The position numbers and the translations under genes are program-made. The notes beneath the pieces were generated by a model. The model had not been told where the DNA came from, ran no database searches, and saw only the letters and a list, made by a program, of their open reading frames with translations. 15,105 bases of DNA from Fidelibacterota bacterium (lineage in GTDB: Bacteria; Marinisomatota; Marinisomatia; Marinisomatales; TCS55), in assembly GCA_002717765.1 (NCBI GenBank), contig PBCB01000040.1, forward strand, positions 1 through 15,105, given 5' to 3'. Positions 1 to 7,283 of the stretch are shown here, piece by piece; position 1 is the stretch's first letter, and each line of letters starts with the position of its first letter.

Positions 1-518
1 CCAAAAACATTTGACTGATGCGTGATTGCAATTAAACCAATCTGGTGCATTTTCTTTTCAATAGAAGACAAATCAAGTGTTCCATCATCAAGCAATGAAA
101 TGTAATTCAAAAAAGATGAAACTTTTTTTGTAATTAATTGCCAAGGAACAAGATTGCTATGATGTTCCATTTCAGATATTAAAACACCTTTTTCATCAGA
201 AAGATTTTTGTTTCCCCATGCGTGCGCAACCAAATTGATCGATTCGGTAGAGCTTCTAGTAAAAATTATCTCATGGGTATCAGGTACATTAATAAATTCC
301 CTCACTTTTTCCCTAACAGCCTCATATTCATTTGTTGCTTTCTCTCCAATTTCATAAAGAGCGCGATGAATATTAGCATTGTAATTTGAATAATATGAAC
401 TAACTGAATCGATAACTGATTGAGGTTTTTGAGCGGTTGATGCTGAGTCTAGATAGACTAGCCCTTTTCGCTGACTAAAGATTGGAAATTCTTTGCGAAT
501 ATCATCAACCGTAAGCAT
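1..518 (-). CDS. sufS: Cysteine desulfurase SufS, N-terminal part (truncated by window edge)
   Basis: PLP-dependent class V aminotransferase-fold enzyme that takes sulfur from L-cysteine as a persulfide and hands it to SufE for Fe-S assembly in the cytoplasm. About 172 residues are visible of a family length near 400, so the PLP lysine and the catalytic cysteine lie beyond the left edge. Seen here: the N-terminal VYLDSASTAQKP block (residues 21-32), the phosphate-binding stretch FTRSSTESINLVA (86-98) and EMEHHSNLVPWQ (116-127), whose His pair includes the residue that stacks on PLP; the visible part ends in SNVFG. The start ATG overlaps the TGA stop of sufT by one base (TGATG), so translation is probably coupled. 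It is the last visible gene of the suf operon. SufS-type enzymes often also act on selenocysteine, relevant to selD upstream. Confidence 0.95.
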   Translation of the reverse strand, partial: MLTVDDIRKEFPIFSQRKGLVYLDSASTAQKPQSVIDSVSSYYSNYNANIHRALYEIGEKATNEYEAVREKVREFINVPDTHEIIFTRSSTESINLVAHAWGNKNLSDEKGVLISEMEHHSNLVPWQLITKKVSSFLNYISLLDDGTLDLSSIEKKMHQIGLIAITHQSNVF

Positions 519-1072
519 CAGAGCATACCAAGCTGTAATTTTGCAGCTTCATTAATCATATCTCTATCCCATGGAGGATCCCAAACTAGCTCAACATCTA
601 CATCTGCCGTTCCGGGAATTCCCTCAATTTTTTGCTTTACTTCACCTGCAATCATATCACCCATTCCACATCCAGGGGCTGTTAATGTCATTTTAATTTC
701 CACATTACTACCACCCTTTGAATTATCAGATAAGCTACACGAATAGATTAAACCAAGATCAACAATATTAACAGGAATTTCAGGGTCATAACAGGTTTTC
801 ATTGCTTCCCAGACTGCTTTTTCATTTGCTTTTCCATCTGTTTCAGTTTCTTCAAGCCAGGGTTGAACTTCAGGTATTTTACCAATAGCATCTGCATCAA
901 CCCCTTCGATTCTTACTAGATTACCACGAATCATCACTGTATATGACCCACCCAATGCTTGAGTAATATGACCTTCTTCACCTTTTTTTAAGGTGATCTT
1001 ATTCCCAAAAGGAATTAATGTTGCTTCGCAGTCTCTTTCAATGATCACTTGTTCATCTATATCTGAATACAT
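518..1072 (-). CDS. sufT: SufT, Fe-S maturation protein with MIP18 (DUF59) domain
   Basis: 184-residue protein matching the SufT type: an N-terminal segment of about 80 residues followed by a MIP18/DUF59 domain (about 84-180). Domain motifs seen: CYDPEIPVNIVDLGLIY (94-110), LTAPGCGMGD (130-139) with the invariant Cys135, and VWDPPWDRDM (163-172). SufT proteins are known as auxiliary Fe-S maturation or carrier factors; the biochemical role is less defined than that of SufBCD. It sits between sufE (2-bp gap) and sufS (1-bp overlap). The N-terminal extension distinguishes it from the shorter MIP18 protein at the front of the same operon, so the two are unlikely to be simple duplicates. The stop codon is TGA, which shows that TGA also acts as a normal stop in this genome. 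Confidence 0.9.
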   Translation of the reverse strand: MYSDIDEQVIIERDCEATLIPFGNKITLKKGEEGHITQALGGSYTVMIRGNLVRIEGVDADAIGKIPEVQPWLEETETDGKANEKAVWEAMKTCYDPEIPVNIVDLGLIYSCSLSDNSKGGSNVEIKMTLTAPGCGMGDMIAGEVKQKIEGIPGTADVDVELVWDPPWDRDMINEAAKLQLGML

Positions 1073-1074
1073 AA

Positions 1075-1485
1075 CTAATCCAATATATCGTTTTGAATTT
1101 TGTTGATTGCACTGCTAAACCCATTTGTTCTTTGGCTACTAATAGCACGATCCAGGCCAACAGCTTCTAAGAATTTACTTCCATCAATCTCTCTGATTTC
1201 ATCTGAAGAATGCCCATTAAATGATCTCTCTATCAATGAAAGAAGACCTTTAACAATCATTGCATCTGAATCTGTTCTAAAATAAAAATTTATACCTTTT
1301 GATTCTCTGATGATCCAAGCTTGAGATGTGCATCCGTGTATTCGATTTTGCTCAATTTGCTCCTCTTTTGAAATTCCATTGGACATTTTTGCAAGATCTA
1401 CTAAATAAACATATTTATCCCTTGGATCAGAAAAAATTGAAAACTCATCTTTAATTGTTTTTAGCTTTTCATAAATATTTGACAT
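1075..1485 (-). CDS. sufE: Cysteine desulfuration protein SufE
   Basis: 136-residue SufE, the usual family length. It accepts persulfide sulfur from SufS, stimulates its turnover and passes sulfur to SufB. The acceptor cysteine is Cys52 in RIHGCTSQAW (49-57), matching Cys51 of E. coli SufE. Other family blocks are RTDSDAMIVKGLL (70-82) and VGLDRAISSQRTNG (109-122). The start ATG overlaps the sufD TAA by one base (TAATG), and an AAAGGA-like ribosome-binding site lies about 9 bases upstream inside the sufD end. The stop is TAG, two bases before sufT. Confidence 0.95.
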   Translation of the reverse strand: MSNIYEKLKTIKDEFSIFSDPRDKYVYLVDLAKMSNGISKEEQIEQNRIHGCTSQAWIIRESKGINFYFRTDSDAMIVKGLLSLIERSFNGHSSDEIREIDGSKFLEAVGLDRAISSQRTNGFSSAINKIQNDILD

Positions 1486-2774
1486 TAGTCCAAAATCCTT
1501 TTGAGCGCTAAAGATACTTTATCATTGACATATTCTTTTGTATCTAAATTTTGAATTGACTGAATGACGTCACCAGCAAAACCCTCTACAATCAATTCCA
1601 TTGCCCTTTTTTTATTTAACCCTCTAGATCTTAAATAAAATAATGCTTCATGATCAATTTGTCCAGTTGTAGATCCGTGAGAGCATTTTACATCATCTGC
1701 ATAAATCTCAAGTTGGGGATTGGCATTCATTAAAGCTGATGGGCTGAGTACTAAATTCTTATTTGATTGACTCGCATCGGTTTGTTTAGTTTTTTCTTTT
1801 ACAACCACTTTCCCATTAAATACACCCGAAGCTTTATCGGACAAAATATATTTAAACAGTTGATTGCTTTGGCATGCATTGCTTGAATGTTCAATAATTA
1901 CATGCTGATCATGATGTTGTTTATCCTCAATCAATGATAAGCCATTAAGATTTGCACTTGACCCTTTTTCTTTGAAGTTCAACTTAATATTATGCCGGTA
2001 AAGTGACCCACCTAAGGATATTGAATTGGTATTTAGTTCACTTTCATGATGAAGAATGTAATCGGTATTAGCTGTAAGGCTTGATGCACTACTATCCTCT
2101 TGAATAAGTACATGGTTCAAATGAGCATTATTCTCGATCTCAATTGTTGTAACAGAATTCGTGAAATAGGAAATAGGCGTTGATCCTATATAATGCTCAA
2201 TGATAGTGGCTTCTGATTTTTCCCCTAAATGAAAAACAAACCGAGGGTGATTCATTAATGCATCCGAGAGCTCTGTTGTGAGATAGATTATTTGAATAGG
2301 TTTTGAAAGACGCACATTGTTTTGAATATAAATCGGTAATCCGGAATTCATCATCGATGTATTTAGAGAGATAAACGGATTTGAACTACCCGAAACACCA
2401 ACTGATTTATTTTCAAATGAATACAATTTAGGGTTGGATTGAAAATGCTCCAACCCCGTAGATATTAATACCTCATTGGGAACCTCAGACAACTTAGGTT
2501 GGTAATGTCCATTAATAATGAAAATAAGATAGGTATTTGGAATGCGTCCAGGGATATGTTTTGGAATAGGCGGGAGGTCTTTTTCCCTAGAAAGGCGAAA
2601 GTTCCCTTTTTCAATTAATGAAAAGTCTGTGAATTGCCATTCTTCCCATTTTTTACTGGGTAACCCTGTTGCTTTAAAATCGTTAAAAGCTTTTATTCGT
2701 AAATCACGAAGGGCACGATCTTCATCGGATCTATGTTCTAATAACGCATCAAATTGTTCTTGAAAATATTTCAT
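1485..2774 (-). CDS. sufD: Fe-S cluster assembly scaffold subunit SufD
   Basis: 429-residue SufD, the partner of SufB and SufC in the SufBC2D scaffold. The N-terminal helical part has KKWEEWQFTDFS (41-52), the usual SufD 'K-x-E-x-W-x-x-T' region; the core is the SufB/D parallel beta-helix. CSHGSTTGQID (364-374) is the conserved block holding the SufD histidine (His366 here, matching His360 of E. coli) at the SufB-SufD interface where the cluster forms. A histidine-rich QHHDQH lies at 286-291. The C-terminal helices (ALFYLRSRG, 377-385) are the SufC-contacting part. The gene overlaps sufC by four bases (ATGA) and sufE by one, indicating tight coupling and balanced subunit synthesis. Confidence 0.94.
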   Translation of the reverse strand: MKYFQEQFDALLEHRSDEDRALRDLRIKAFNDFKATGLPSKKWEEWQFTDFSLIEKGNFRLSREKDLPPIPKHIPGRIPNTYLIFIINGHYQPKLSEVPNEVLISTGLEHFQSNPKLYSFENKSVGVSGSSNPFISLNTSMMNSGLPIYIQNNVRLSKPIQIIYLTTELSDALMNHPRFVFHLGEKSEATIIEHYIGSTPISYFTNSVTTIEIENNAHLNHVLIQEDSSASSLTANTDYILHHESELNTNSISLGGSLYRHNIKLNFKEKGSSANLNGLSLIEDKQHHDQHVIIEHSSNACQSNQLFKYILSDKASGVFNGKVVVKEKTKQTDASQSNKNLVLSPSALMNANPQLEIYADDVKCSHGSTTGQIDHEALFYLRSRGLNKKRAMELIVEGFAGDVIQSIQNLDTKEYVNDKVSLALKRILD

Positions 2775-3511
2775 GCCTCAAGCCAAGAATATCCTTTCTT
2801 CTCAATTTGTTGAGCCAAATCAATTTTTCCTGATTTTACTATTTTACCATCAATCAAAATATGGATGTGATCAGGTTCCATATATTCTAACAGACGCTGA
2901 TAATGCGTGATGGTAATAAAGGAACGATTAGAATTACGAAAATTATTTACGCCTTCAGCTACAATCTTTAGCGCATCAATATCTAGACCTGAATCAGTTT
3001 CATCTAAAATCGATAATTTTGGTTCTAATGTCAGCATCTGTAAAATTTCATTACGTTTTTTCTCTCCCCCGGAGAACCCATCATTAACTGCTCGGCTTAA
3101 ATATTTCTCATCCATATTTACCAGTTTCAACTTTTCACGTATTAATCGCATAAAATCGGCGGCGTTTACTTCATCCTGTCCATTGTGTTTCAGTTGCGCG
3201 TTAAGTGCCGCTCGTAAAAAATAGGTATTATTTACGCCAGGTATTACGACAGGATATTGAAAGGACATAAATATTCCTTCAAGGGCGCGTTCTTCAGGGG
3301 GCATTTCATGAATATTTTTATTGTTAAATTGAATTTCACCAGAAAAAATCTCATAATTATCTCGACCTGTAATAATATTTGCAAGTGTACTTTTCCCAGA
3401 ACCATTTCTTCCCATTATTGCATGCAGTTCTCCTGGGTTTATGGTAAGGTTTAAACCTTTTATAATTGTTTTACCATTAACACCTGCGTGTAGATTTTTT
3501 ATTGATAGCAT
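2771..3511 (-). CDS. sufC: SufC, ATPase of the SUF Fe-S scaffold
   Basis: 246-residue ABC-type ATPase that is soluble and drives conformational change of SufB-SufD rather than transport. All nucleotide-binding motifs are intact: Walker A GRNGSGKST (34-42), Q-loop FQYP (84-87), signature FSGGEKKR (146-153), Walker B with catalytic Glu in LSILDETDSGLD (167-178), and the H-loop ITHYQR (201-206). DETDSGLDIDAL and the Tyr after the H-loop His are SufC hallmarks and separate it from importer ATPases. It starts 27 bases after sufB, the largest gap in the operon, with no obvious Shine-Dalgarno there. It ends in TGA inside the sufD start (ATGA). Confidence 0.96.
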   Translation of the reverse strand: MLSIKNLHAGVNGKTIIKGLNLTINPGELHAIMGRNGSGKSTLANIITGRDNYEIFSGEIQFNNKNIHEMPPEERALEGIFMSFQYPVVIPGVNNTYFLRAALNAQLKHNGQDEVNAADFMRLIREKLKLVNMDEKYLSRAVNDGFSGGEKKRNEILQMLTLEPKLSILDETDSGLDIDALKIVAEGVNNFRNSNRSFITITHYQRLLEYMEPDHIHILIDGKIVKSGKIDLAQQIEKKGYSWLEA

Positions 3512-3538
3512 TATTTAAATAATCAGTCTAGAAAGATA

Positions 3539-4987
3539 TTAACCGACTGCGCCTTCAAGACTGACTTCCATTAGTTTTTGTGCTTCAACTGCAAATTCCA
3601 TTGGAAGCTCATTAAATACATCTTTACAGAATCCATTTACAATCATTGATACGGCATCTTCCGTTGAAACGCCTCTTTGGTTGCAATAAAATAGCTGATC
3701 TTCCCCAATGCGTGAAGTAGATGCTTCATGCTCCATCTGTGCAGAAGGATTTCTTACATCAATATAAGGGAAGGTGTGTGCCTCACATTCACTGCCGATC
3801 AATATTGAATCACATTGGGAATAATTTCTAGCATTGTCAGCACCTTTCATAATTTTAACACCACCCCGGTAGGTATTTTGACCTTTCCCAGCTGAAATAC
3901 CCTTAGAAATAATAGTGCTCTTAGTATTTTTCCCAATGTGGATCATTTTGGTACCTGTATCAGCTTGTTGAAAATTATTTGATAGAGCAACAGAATAAAA
4001 TTCGCCTACGGAATTATCACCTTTTAATATACAGCTTGGATATTTCCAGGTTAATGCTGAACCGGTTTCAACCTGTGTCCATGATATTTTTGAATTGTCA
4101 CCAAGGCAGTTACCGCGCTTTGTAACAAAATTATAAATGCCACCTTTACCAGTTTTAGGGTCGCCAGGATACCAATTTTGCACAGTAGAGTATTTAATTT
4201 CAGCATTATCATGTGCAATTAGCTCTACAACAGCAGCATGTAACTGATTTTCATCTCTCATTGGAGCAGTACATCCTTCTAAATAACTTACATGACTATT
4301 CTCTTCAGCAATAATCAATGTGCGTTCAAATTGGCCAGTATTTGCCGCGTTTATCCTAAAATATGTCGATAATTCCATGGGGCAACGCACACCTTTTGGA
4401 ATATAGACAAAACTACCATCGCTAAATACCGCTGAGTTTAGTGTAGCAAAATAATTATCAGAAACCGGAACCACTTTCCCTAGATATTTTTTTACTAATT
4501 GAGGATGGTTTTGGACAGCTTCAGAGAAAGAACAAAAAATTACCCCATGCTTTTCAAGCTCTTCTTTAAATGTTGTTGTAACGGAAACGCTATCAAAGAC
4601 TGCGTCAACAGCAACATTTGATAGCATTTTTTGCTCTTCTAGAGGAATGCCAAGCTTATTATAGGTTTTGAGTAGTTCCGGGTCAACCTCATCTAGACTT
4701 TTTAGTTTTTTCTGTTTTTTTGGAGCAGAATAATAAGAAATTGATTGAAAATCTATTTTTGAATAGTTGAGTTTTGACCAATCCGGCTCTTCCATTTTAA
4801 GCCATCGATGATAAGCTTTTAACCTCCAGTCAAGCAACCAAGATGGCTCATTCTTCTTTGATGAGATAAATTTTATTACATCATCACTTAATCCAGGAGC
4901 AATCGTATCCTGGTCTATATCAGTAATAAAACCATATTCGTACTCTTGCTTTATTGCTGAATCAATTATTTGCTGATTTTTACTCAT
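3539..4987 (-). CDS. sufB: Fe-S cluster assembly scaffold protein SufB
   Basis: 482-residue SufB, close to the usual 470-495. It is the main scaffold subunit, receiving sulfur from SufE and building the cluster at its interface with SufD. Family blocks include [19 protein letters not shown] (189-207), YLEGCTAPM (235-243), NYSQCDS (388-394), [19 protein letters not shown] (404-422) and QLFYCNQRG (431-439). By length offset from the E. coli protein, Cys392 and the His420-Glu421 pair probably correspond to its assembly residues Cys405, His433 and Glu434; this mapping was done by eye. An AAGGTG ribosome-binding site lies in the six-base gap after sufA, supporting the ATG start. Confidence 0.96.
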   Translation of the reverse strand: MSKNQQIIDSAIKQEYEYGFITDIDQDTIAPGLSDDVIKFISSKKNEPSWLLDWRLKAYHRWLKMEEPDWSKLNYSKIDFQSISYYSAPKKQKKLKSLDEVDPELLKTYNKLGIPLEEQKMLSNVAVDAVFDSVSVTTTFKEELEKHGVIFCSFSEAVQNHPQLVKKYLGKVVPVSDNYFATLNSAVFSDGSFVYIPKGVRCPMELSTYFRINAANTGQFERTLIIAEENSHVSYLEGCTAPMRDENQLHAAVVELIAHDNAEIKYSTVQNWYPGDPKTGKGGIYNFVTKRGNCLGDNSKISWTQVETGSALTWKYPSCILKGDNSVGEFYSVALSNNFQQADTGTKMIHIGKNTKSTIISKGISAGKGQNTYRGGVKIMKGADNARNYSQCDSILIGSECEAHTFPYIDVRNPSAQMEHEASTSRIGEDQLFYCNQRGVSTEDAVSMIVNGFCKDVFNELPMEFAVEAQKLMEVSLEGAVG

Positions 4988-4993
4988 TACACC

Positions 4994-5356
4994 TTAAGCT
5001 GAAAACGAAGTGCCGCAACCACAAGTTCTTTCCGCGTTTGGATTGATTATTTTAAATCCTCCATTTAGGATATCATTTGAAAAATCAATTTCTATTCCTT
5101 TAAGATAAAGGTAGCTTTTTAGATCACAAAAAATTCTTAATCCTTGGCTTTCAAAAACTTTGTCAAATTCTTTTTGATCTTTTTCAAAAGACATATTGTA
5201 ATTCAACCCTGAACAACCTCCAGTGGTAACTTCCATGCGAAGACCAAATCCTTTATTGCCTTCAGCCTCCATAACAGCGGTCAATCGTTCAGCGGCTTTT
5301 TTGGTTAGGATAATTCCTGAATCAAATACCTCTTTAGTATTGGTGGCTTTACTCAT
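4994..5356 (-). CDS. sufA: A-type Fe-S carrier SufA (HesB/IscA family)
   Basis: 120-residue A-type carrier that binds Fe-S clusters made on SufBCD and passes them to apoproteins. The three ligand cysteines are present: Cys48 in TTGGCSGLNY (44-53), and Cys112 and Cys114 in TCGCGTSFSA (111-120) at the very C-terminus. The start was chosen at the ATG at 5356. A longer reading from GTG at 5365 is open, but GAGGAG at 5370-5365 is an excellent Shine-Dalgarno eight bases before the ATG and would overlap the GTG start itself. The ATG overlaps the upstream TAA by one base. It belongs to the suf operon, so sufA is favoured over iscA or erpA, though family alone cannot separate them. Confidence 0.93.
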   Translation of the reverse strand: MSKATNTKEVFDSGIILTKKAAERLTAVMEAEGNKGFGLRMEVTTGGCSGLNYNMSFEKDQKEFDKVFESQGLRIFCDLKSYLYLKGIEIDFSNDILNGGFKIINPNAERTCGCGTSFSA

Positions 5357-5730
5357 TATTCCCACTCCTCATTGATTGTTATGTGATCATGATTTTCTGG
5401 TTTAGCTATACCAAGACCAAGTTTCTTTTTCGCTTCCTCTGTGATCATTTCAGGATTCCATGGTGGATCAAATGTAACTTCGACAAATGCCTGATTTATT
5501 TCATCTAATGCTTCTAATTTGCTTCGAATATCTTGAGCAATTTGATCACCCATAGTGCAGCCAGGTGTCGTTAGTGACATGACAATGTTGATATCAGATT
5601 TTGTCTCATCGTATGCCTCTTGAATCTGTATATCATATATTAGTCCTAGATTCCATAAATCAACCGGCAGCTCTGGGTCGTAACACTGCTTTAAAATTTC
5701 AATGACACGATCCTCTTTTATTTGACTCAT
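5356..5730 (-). CDS. SUF-associated MIP18 (DUF59) family Fe-S assembly protein
   Basis: 124-residue single-domain MIP18/DUF59 protein, the short SUF-associated type (related to PaaD and the eukaryotic CIA factor MIP18). Motifs: CYDPELPVDLWNLGLIYDI (16-34), SLTTPGCTMGD (52-62) with the invariant Cys58, and TFDPPWNPEM (86-95). The tail from about 105 (KPENHDHITINEEWE) is charged and lies outside the domain. Family members work in Fe-S cluster assembly or transfer; the exact step is not settled. It is the first structural gene after the regulator, overlapping it by one base (TAATG) and sufA likewise. It is a different type from SufT later in the operon, which has an extra N-terminal segment. Confidence 0.9.
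   Translation of the reverse strand: MSQIKEDRVIEILKQCYDPELPVDLWNLGLIYDIQIQEAYDETKSDINIVMSLTTPGCTMGDQIAQDIRSKLEALDEINQAFVEVTFDPPWNPEMITEEAKKKLGLGIAKPENHDHITINEEWE
5365..5370 (-). promoter_or_regulatory. Ribosome-binding site of sufA
   Basis: GAGGAG on the minus strand, eight bases before the ATG at 5356, within the last codons of the preceding MIP18 gene. It is the strongest Shine-Dalgarno noticed in the operon and decides the sufA start in favour of ATG over the GTG at 5365. Confidence 0.75.
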
Positions 5731-6128
5731 TATTGGGTAATCTCCTGAAGTGTTGTTTTTGAAAACATATCTCGCATATTTTGATTAATTCTTTGAATTG
5801 GGGTAAGGATATTGCAGGACTTCATTTGAACACAATCGGTATTAAAATAGCAATCCATAAGACCAAGCGGACCTTCAAGTTTCTCGAAAAAATCTTTTAA
5901 AGAAATCTGATCCAAATCTGCTACAATCTTATATCCACCAGAAGGACCTTTGGTGGCCTCAATCATTTTTTTGCGTGCCATTTGTTGAAGGGTTTTTGCT
6001 AGAATATGCTTTGGAATGCCATATTGCGTAGCTATTTCTTTCGCGCTACTAAGAGAACCCTCATGGCTATGCTGCATGTGGCGCAAAGCAATCAGCGCGT
6101 ATTCAACTTTTCGTGTAATCTTTAACAT
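5730..6128 (-). CDS. Rrf2 family regulator, IscR-like with three Cys ligands
   Basis: 132-residue winged-helix repressor/activator of the Rrf2 family. The N-terminal half (about 1-70) is the DNA-binding part: the opening KITRKVEYALIALRHM, a helix-turn-helix around 28-57 (AKEIATQYGIPKHILAKTLQQM) and the wing KGPSGGYKI (60-68). Three cysteines, Cys93, Cys99 and Cys105, have the C-x5-C-x5-C spacing of IscR (Cys92/98/104), so a labile Fe-S cluster is expected and the protein probably senses Fe-S status. The IscR fourth ligand, His three residues after the last Cys, is Leu108 here, so the fourth ligand would differ. It heads the suf operon, so autoregulation together with suf is likely, through the palindrome at 6182-6210. 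No Shine-Dalgarno is visible before the ATG; a small hairpin occupies that place. Confidence 0.92.
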   Translation of the reverse strand: MLKITRKVEYALIALRHMQHSHEGSLSSAKEIATQYGIPKHILAKTLQQMARKKMIEATKGPSGGYKIVADLDQISLKDFFEKLEGPLGLMDCYFNTDCVQMKSCNILTPIQRINQNMRDMFSKTTLQEITQ

Positions 6129-6132
6129 ATAA

Positions 6133-6145
6133 GGCTTTCGAAGCC
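6133..6145 (-). other. Small hairpin just before the Rrf2 start codon
   Basis: Minus-strand GGCTT-CGA-AAGCC, a five-base-pair stem with a three-base loop, ends four bases before the regulator ATG where a Shine-Dalgarno would normally be. If transcribed it could slow ribosome access. The stem is short and could be chance. Confidence 0.35.
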
Positions 6146-6181
6146 CAAAAATTTAGCAATTAAGAAAACAGGACACAAGAA

Positions 6182-6210
6182 ATATATACGACAAAATTTA
6201 TCGTATATAT
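6182..6210. promoter_or_regulatory. Near-perfect 29-bp palindrome, probable operator of the Rrf2/IscR-like regulator
   Basis: Perfect 10-bp arms ATATATACGA (6182-6191) and TCGTATATAT (6201-6210) flank a 9-base centre in which three more pairs match; only 6192/6200 breaks symmetry. It lies 54 to 82 bases upstream of the regulator start, in the selD-suf gap. The central 25 bases fit the E. coli IscR type-1 site (recalled as ATASYYGACTRWWWYAGTCRRSTAT) at about 19 of 25 positions, including ATA/TAT ends, CGAC and the AT-rich middle. With a three-Cys Rrf2 regulator next to it, a Fe-S-responsive operator for the suf operon is the best reading. The core promoter could not be placed with confidence. 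It is not a convincing terminator, as no T-run follows. Confidence 0.6.
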
Positions 6211-6233
6211 GACCTTTAAGCTTTTAAGAAAAA

Positions 6234-7283
6234 TTACTTAATGTATATAAGGTTATCATCAGAACTAGCAAACTCTCCAATTACAACTGCTTCATAATTA
6301 GATTCAGAATTAAACCTCTGAAGGTATGCATTGGCTGTTTCTGGTGGAAGGGATATAAGTAACCCTCCAGAAGTTTGCGCATCGGCAACCATCATTTGCT
6401 GCGCTTTTGATATTTGATTTGAAAAATTTGAAAATTCAGAAATATATTCGTGATTTCTCTGTGTTCCTTGTGGAATAATACCCATTTCAGCTAAATCTGA
6501 TACCCCATCCAAGAATGGTATTTTATTAAAATCAATTTGACAGGAAACGTCACTTGATCTACACATTTCGGCTAAATGACCTAATAGGCCAAACCCCGTA
6601 ACATCTGTGGCTGCATGCGCACCAAATTCTTTCATTAATTTGGAAGCATGTTTATTTAAGGTTGACATACATTTTACCGCTTCGGCTTCAATTGTTTTTG
6701 AAACCAACTCCTTTTTAATAGCGGTTGATACAATTCCCGTACCAAGGGGTTTGGTCAAGATTAAAAGATCTTTTGGTTTCGCGCCTGAATTTTTTATTAA
6801 TGAAGATTCATCAATTTCACCAGTTACAACCAAACCATACTTAGGTTCTTTATCATCAATTGAATGCCCACCAAGAATTGGAATTCCAGCTTCTTCAGCT
6901 TTATTTGCCCCTCCTTCTAAAATCTGACTTGCAACTTGCTTTGGAATATCGTTGATAGGAAACGCGAAAATATTTAGGGCAAAGGTAGGCTTTGCTCCCA
7001 TTGCGTAGATATCTGATAATGAATTAGCTGCTGCTATTTGGCCGAACTGATAAGGATCATCAACGATAGGAGTAAAAAAATCTACCGTTTGCACTAATAG
7101 CCTTTTATCATCTAATCGTACTACTGCAGCATCATCGTAATCGCCAAACCCCACAATGACATCTTTAGAATTTGCACTCTTAAAATTACTCAGCACCTGA
7201 GCAAGGTCTTTTGGACCGATTTTACACGCTCATCCTGCGCCATGTGAAAATTGCGTCAATTTTATTTTATTAACTTTTGACAT
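6234..7283 (-). CDS. selD: Selenophosphate synthetase SelD, probably a selenoprotein (in-frame TGA = Sec18)
   Basis: Makes selenophosphate, AMP and phosphate from selenide and ATP, the selenium donor for selenocysteine and selenouridine. Read from ATG 7283 through the TGA at 7232-7230, the product is 349 residues, the family length, and begins with LTQFSHGAG-U-ACKIGPKDL (from residue 9). This matches E. coli SelD, where the corresponding residues are catalytic Cys17 and Lys20; here Sec18 and Lys21. Without the TGA readthrough the longest frame starts at GTG 7196 and loses the catalytic loop. Metal/ATP ligands look intact: Asp51 (GDYDDAAVV), Asp68 (TVDFF), Asp91 (SDIYAMG) and Asp227 (TDVTGFG), plus GGHSIDDKEPKYGL (138-151). 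It ends TAA, 105 bases before the regulator of the suf operon, same strand. No clear Shine-Dalgarno precedes ATG 7283. A pseudogene with a nonsense mutation is the alternative, but the exact placement of TGA makes it unlikely. Confidence 0.93.
7198..7232 (-). promoter_or_regulatory. Candidate bacterial SECIS hairpin in selD
   Basis: Starting at the TGA, the minus strand can fold with TGAGC (7232-7228) pairing GCTCA (7202-7198) as an outer stem and GGTC/GACC (7217-7214 with 7208-7205) as an inner stem around the loop CAAAA. The apical loop begins 16 bases after the TGA, in the range known for bacterial SelB-binding SECIS elements. The loop lacks the G usually found in its first two positions, so the fold or loop may differ from this reading. 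It lies inside conserved coding sequence. Confidence 0.55.

Noticed and set aside
2542..3454. Three plus-strand open frames of 65 to 105 codons inside sufD and sufC
   Set aside because: All are antisense to conserved genes, with no recognisable domain or ribosome-binding site.
6182..6210. The palindrome as a rho-independent terminator of selD
   Set aside because: The stem is AT-rich with no following T-run in the direction of selD transcription.
7194..7232. selD as a 5'-truncated gene or pseudogene broken by TGA
   Set aside because: The TGA sits exactly at the Cys/Sec position and the flanking SHGAG and ACK residues are intact, which a random nonsense mutation would not explain.
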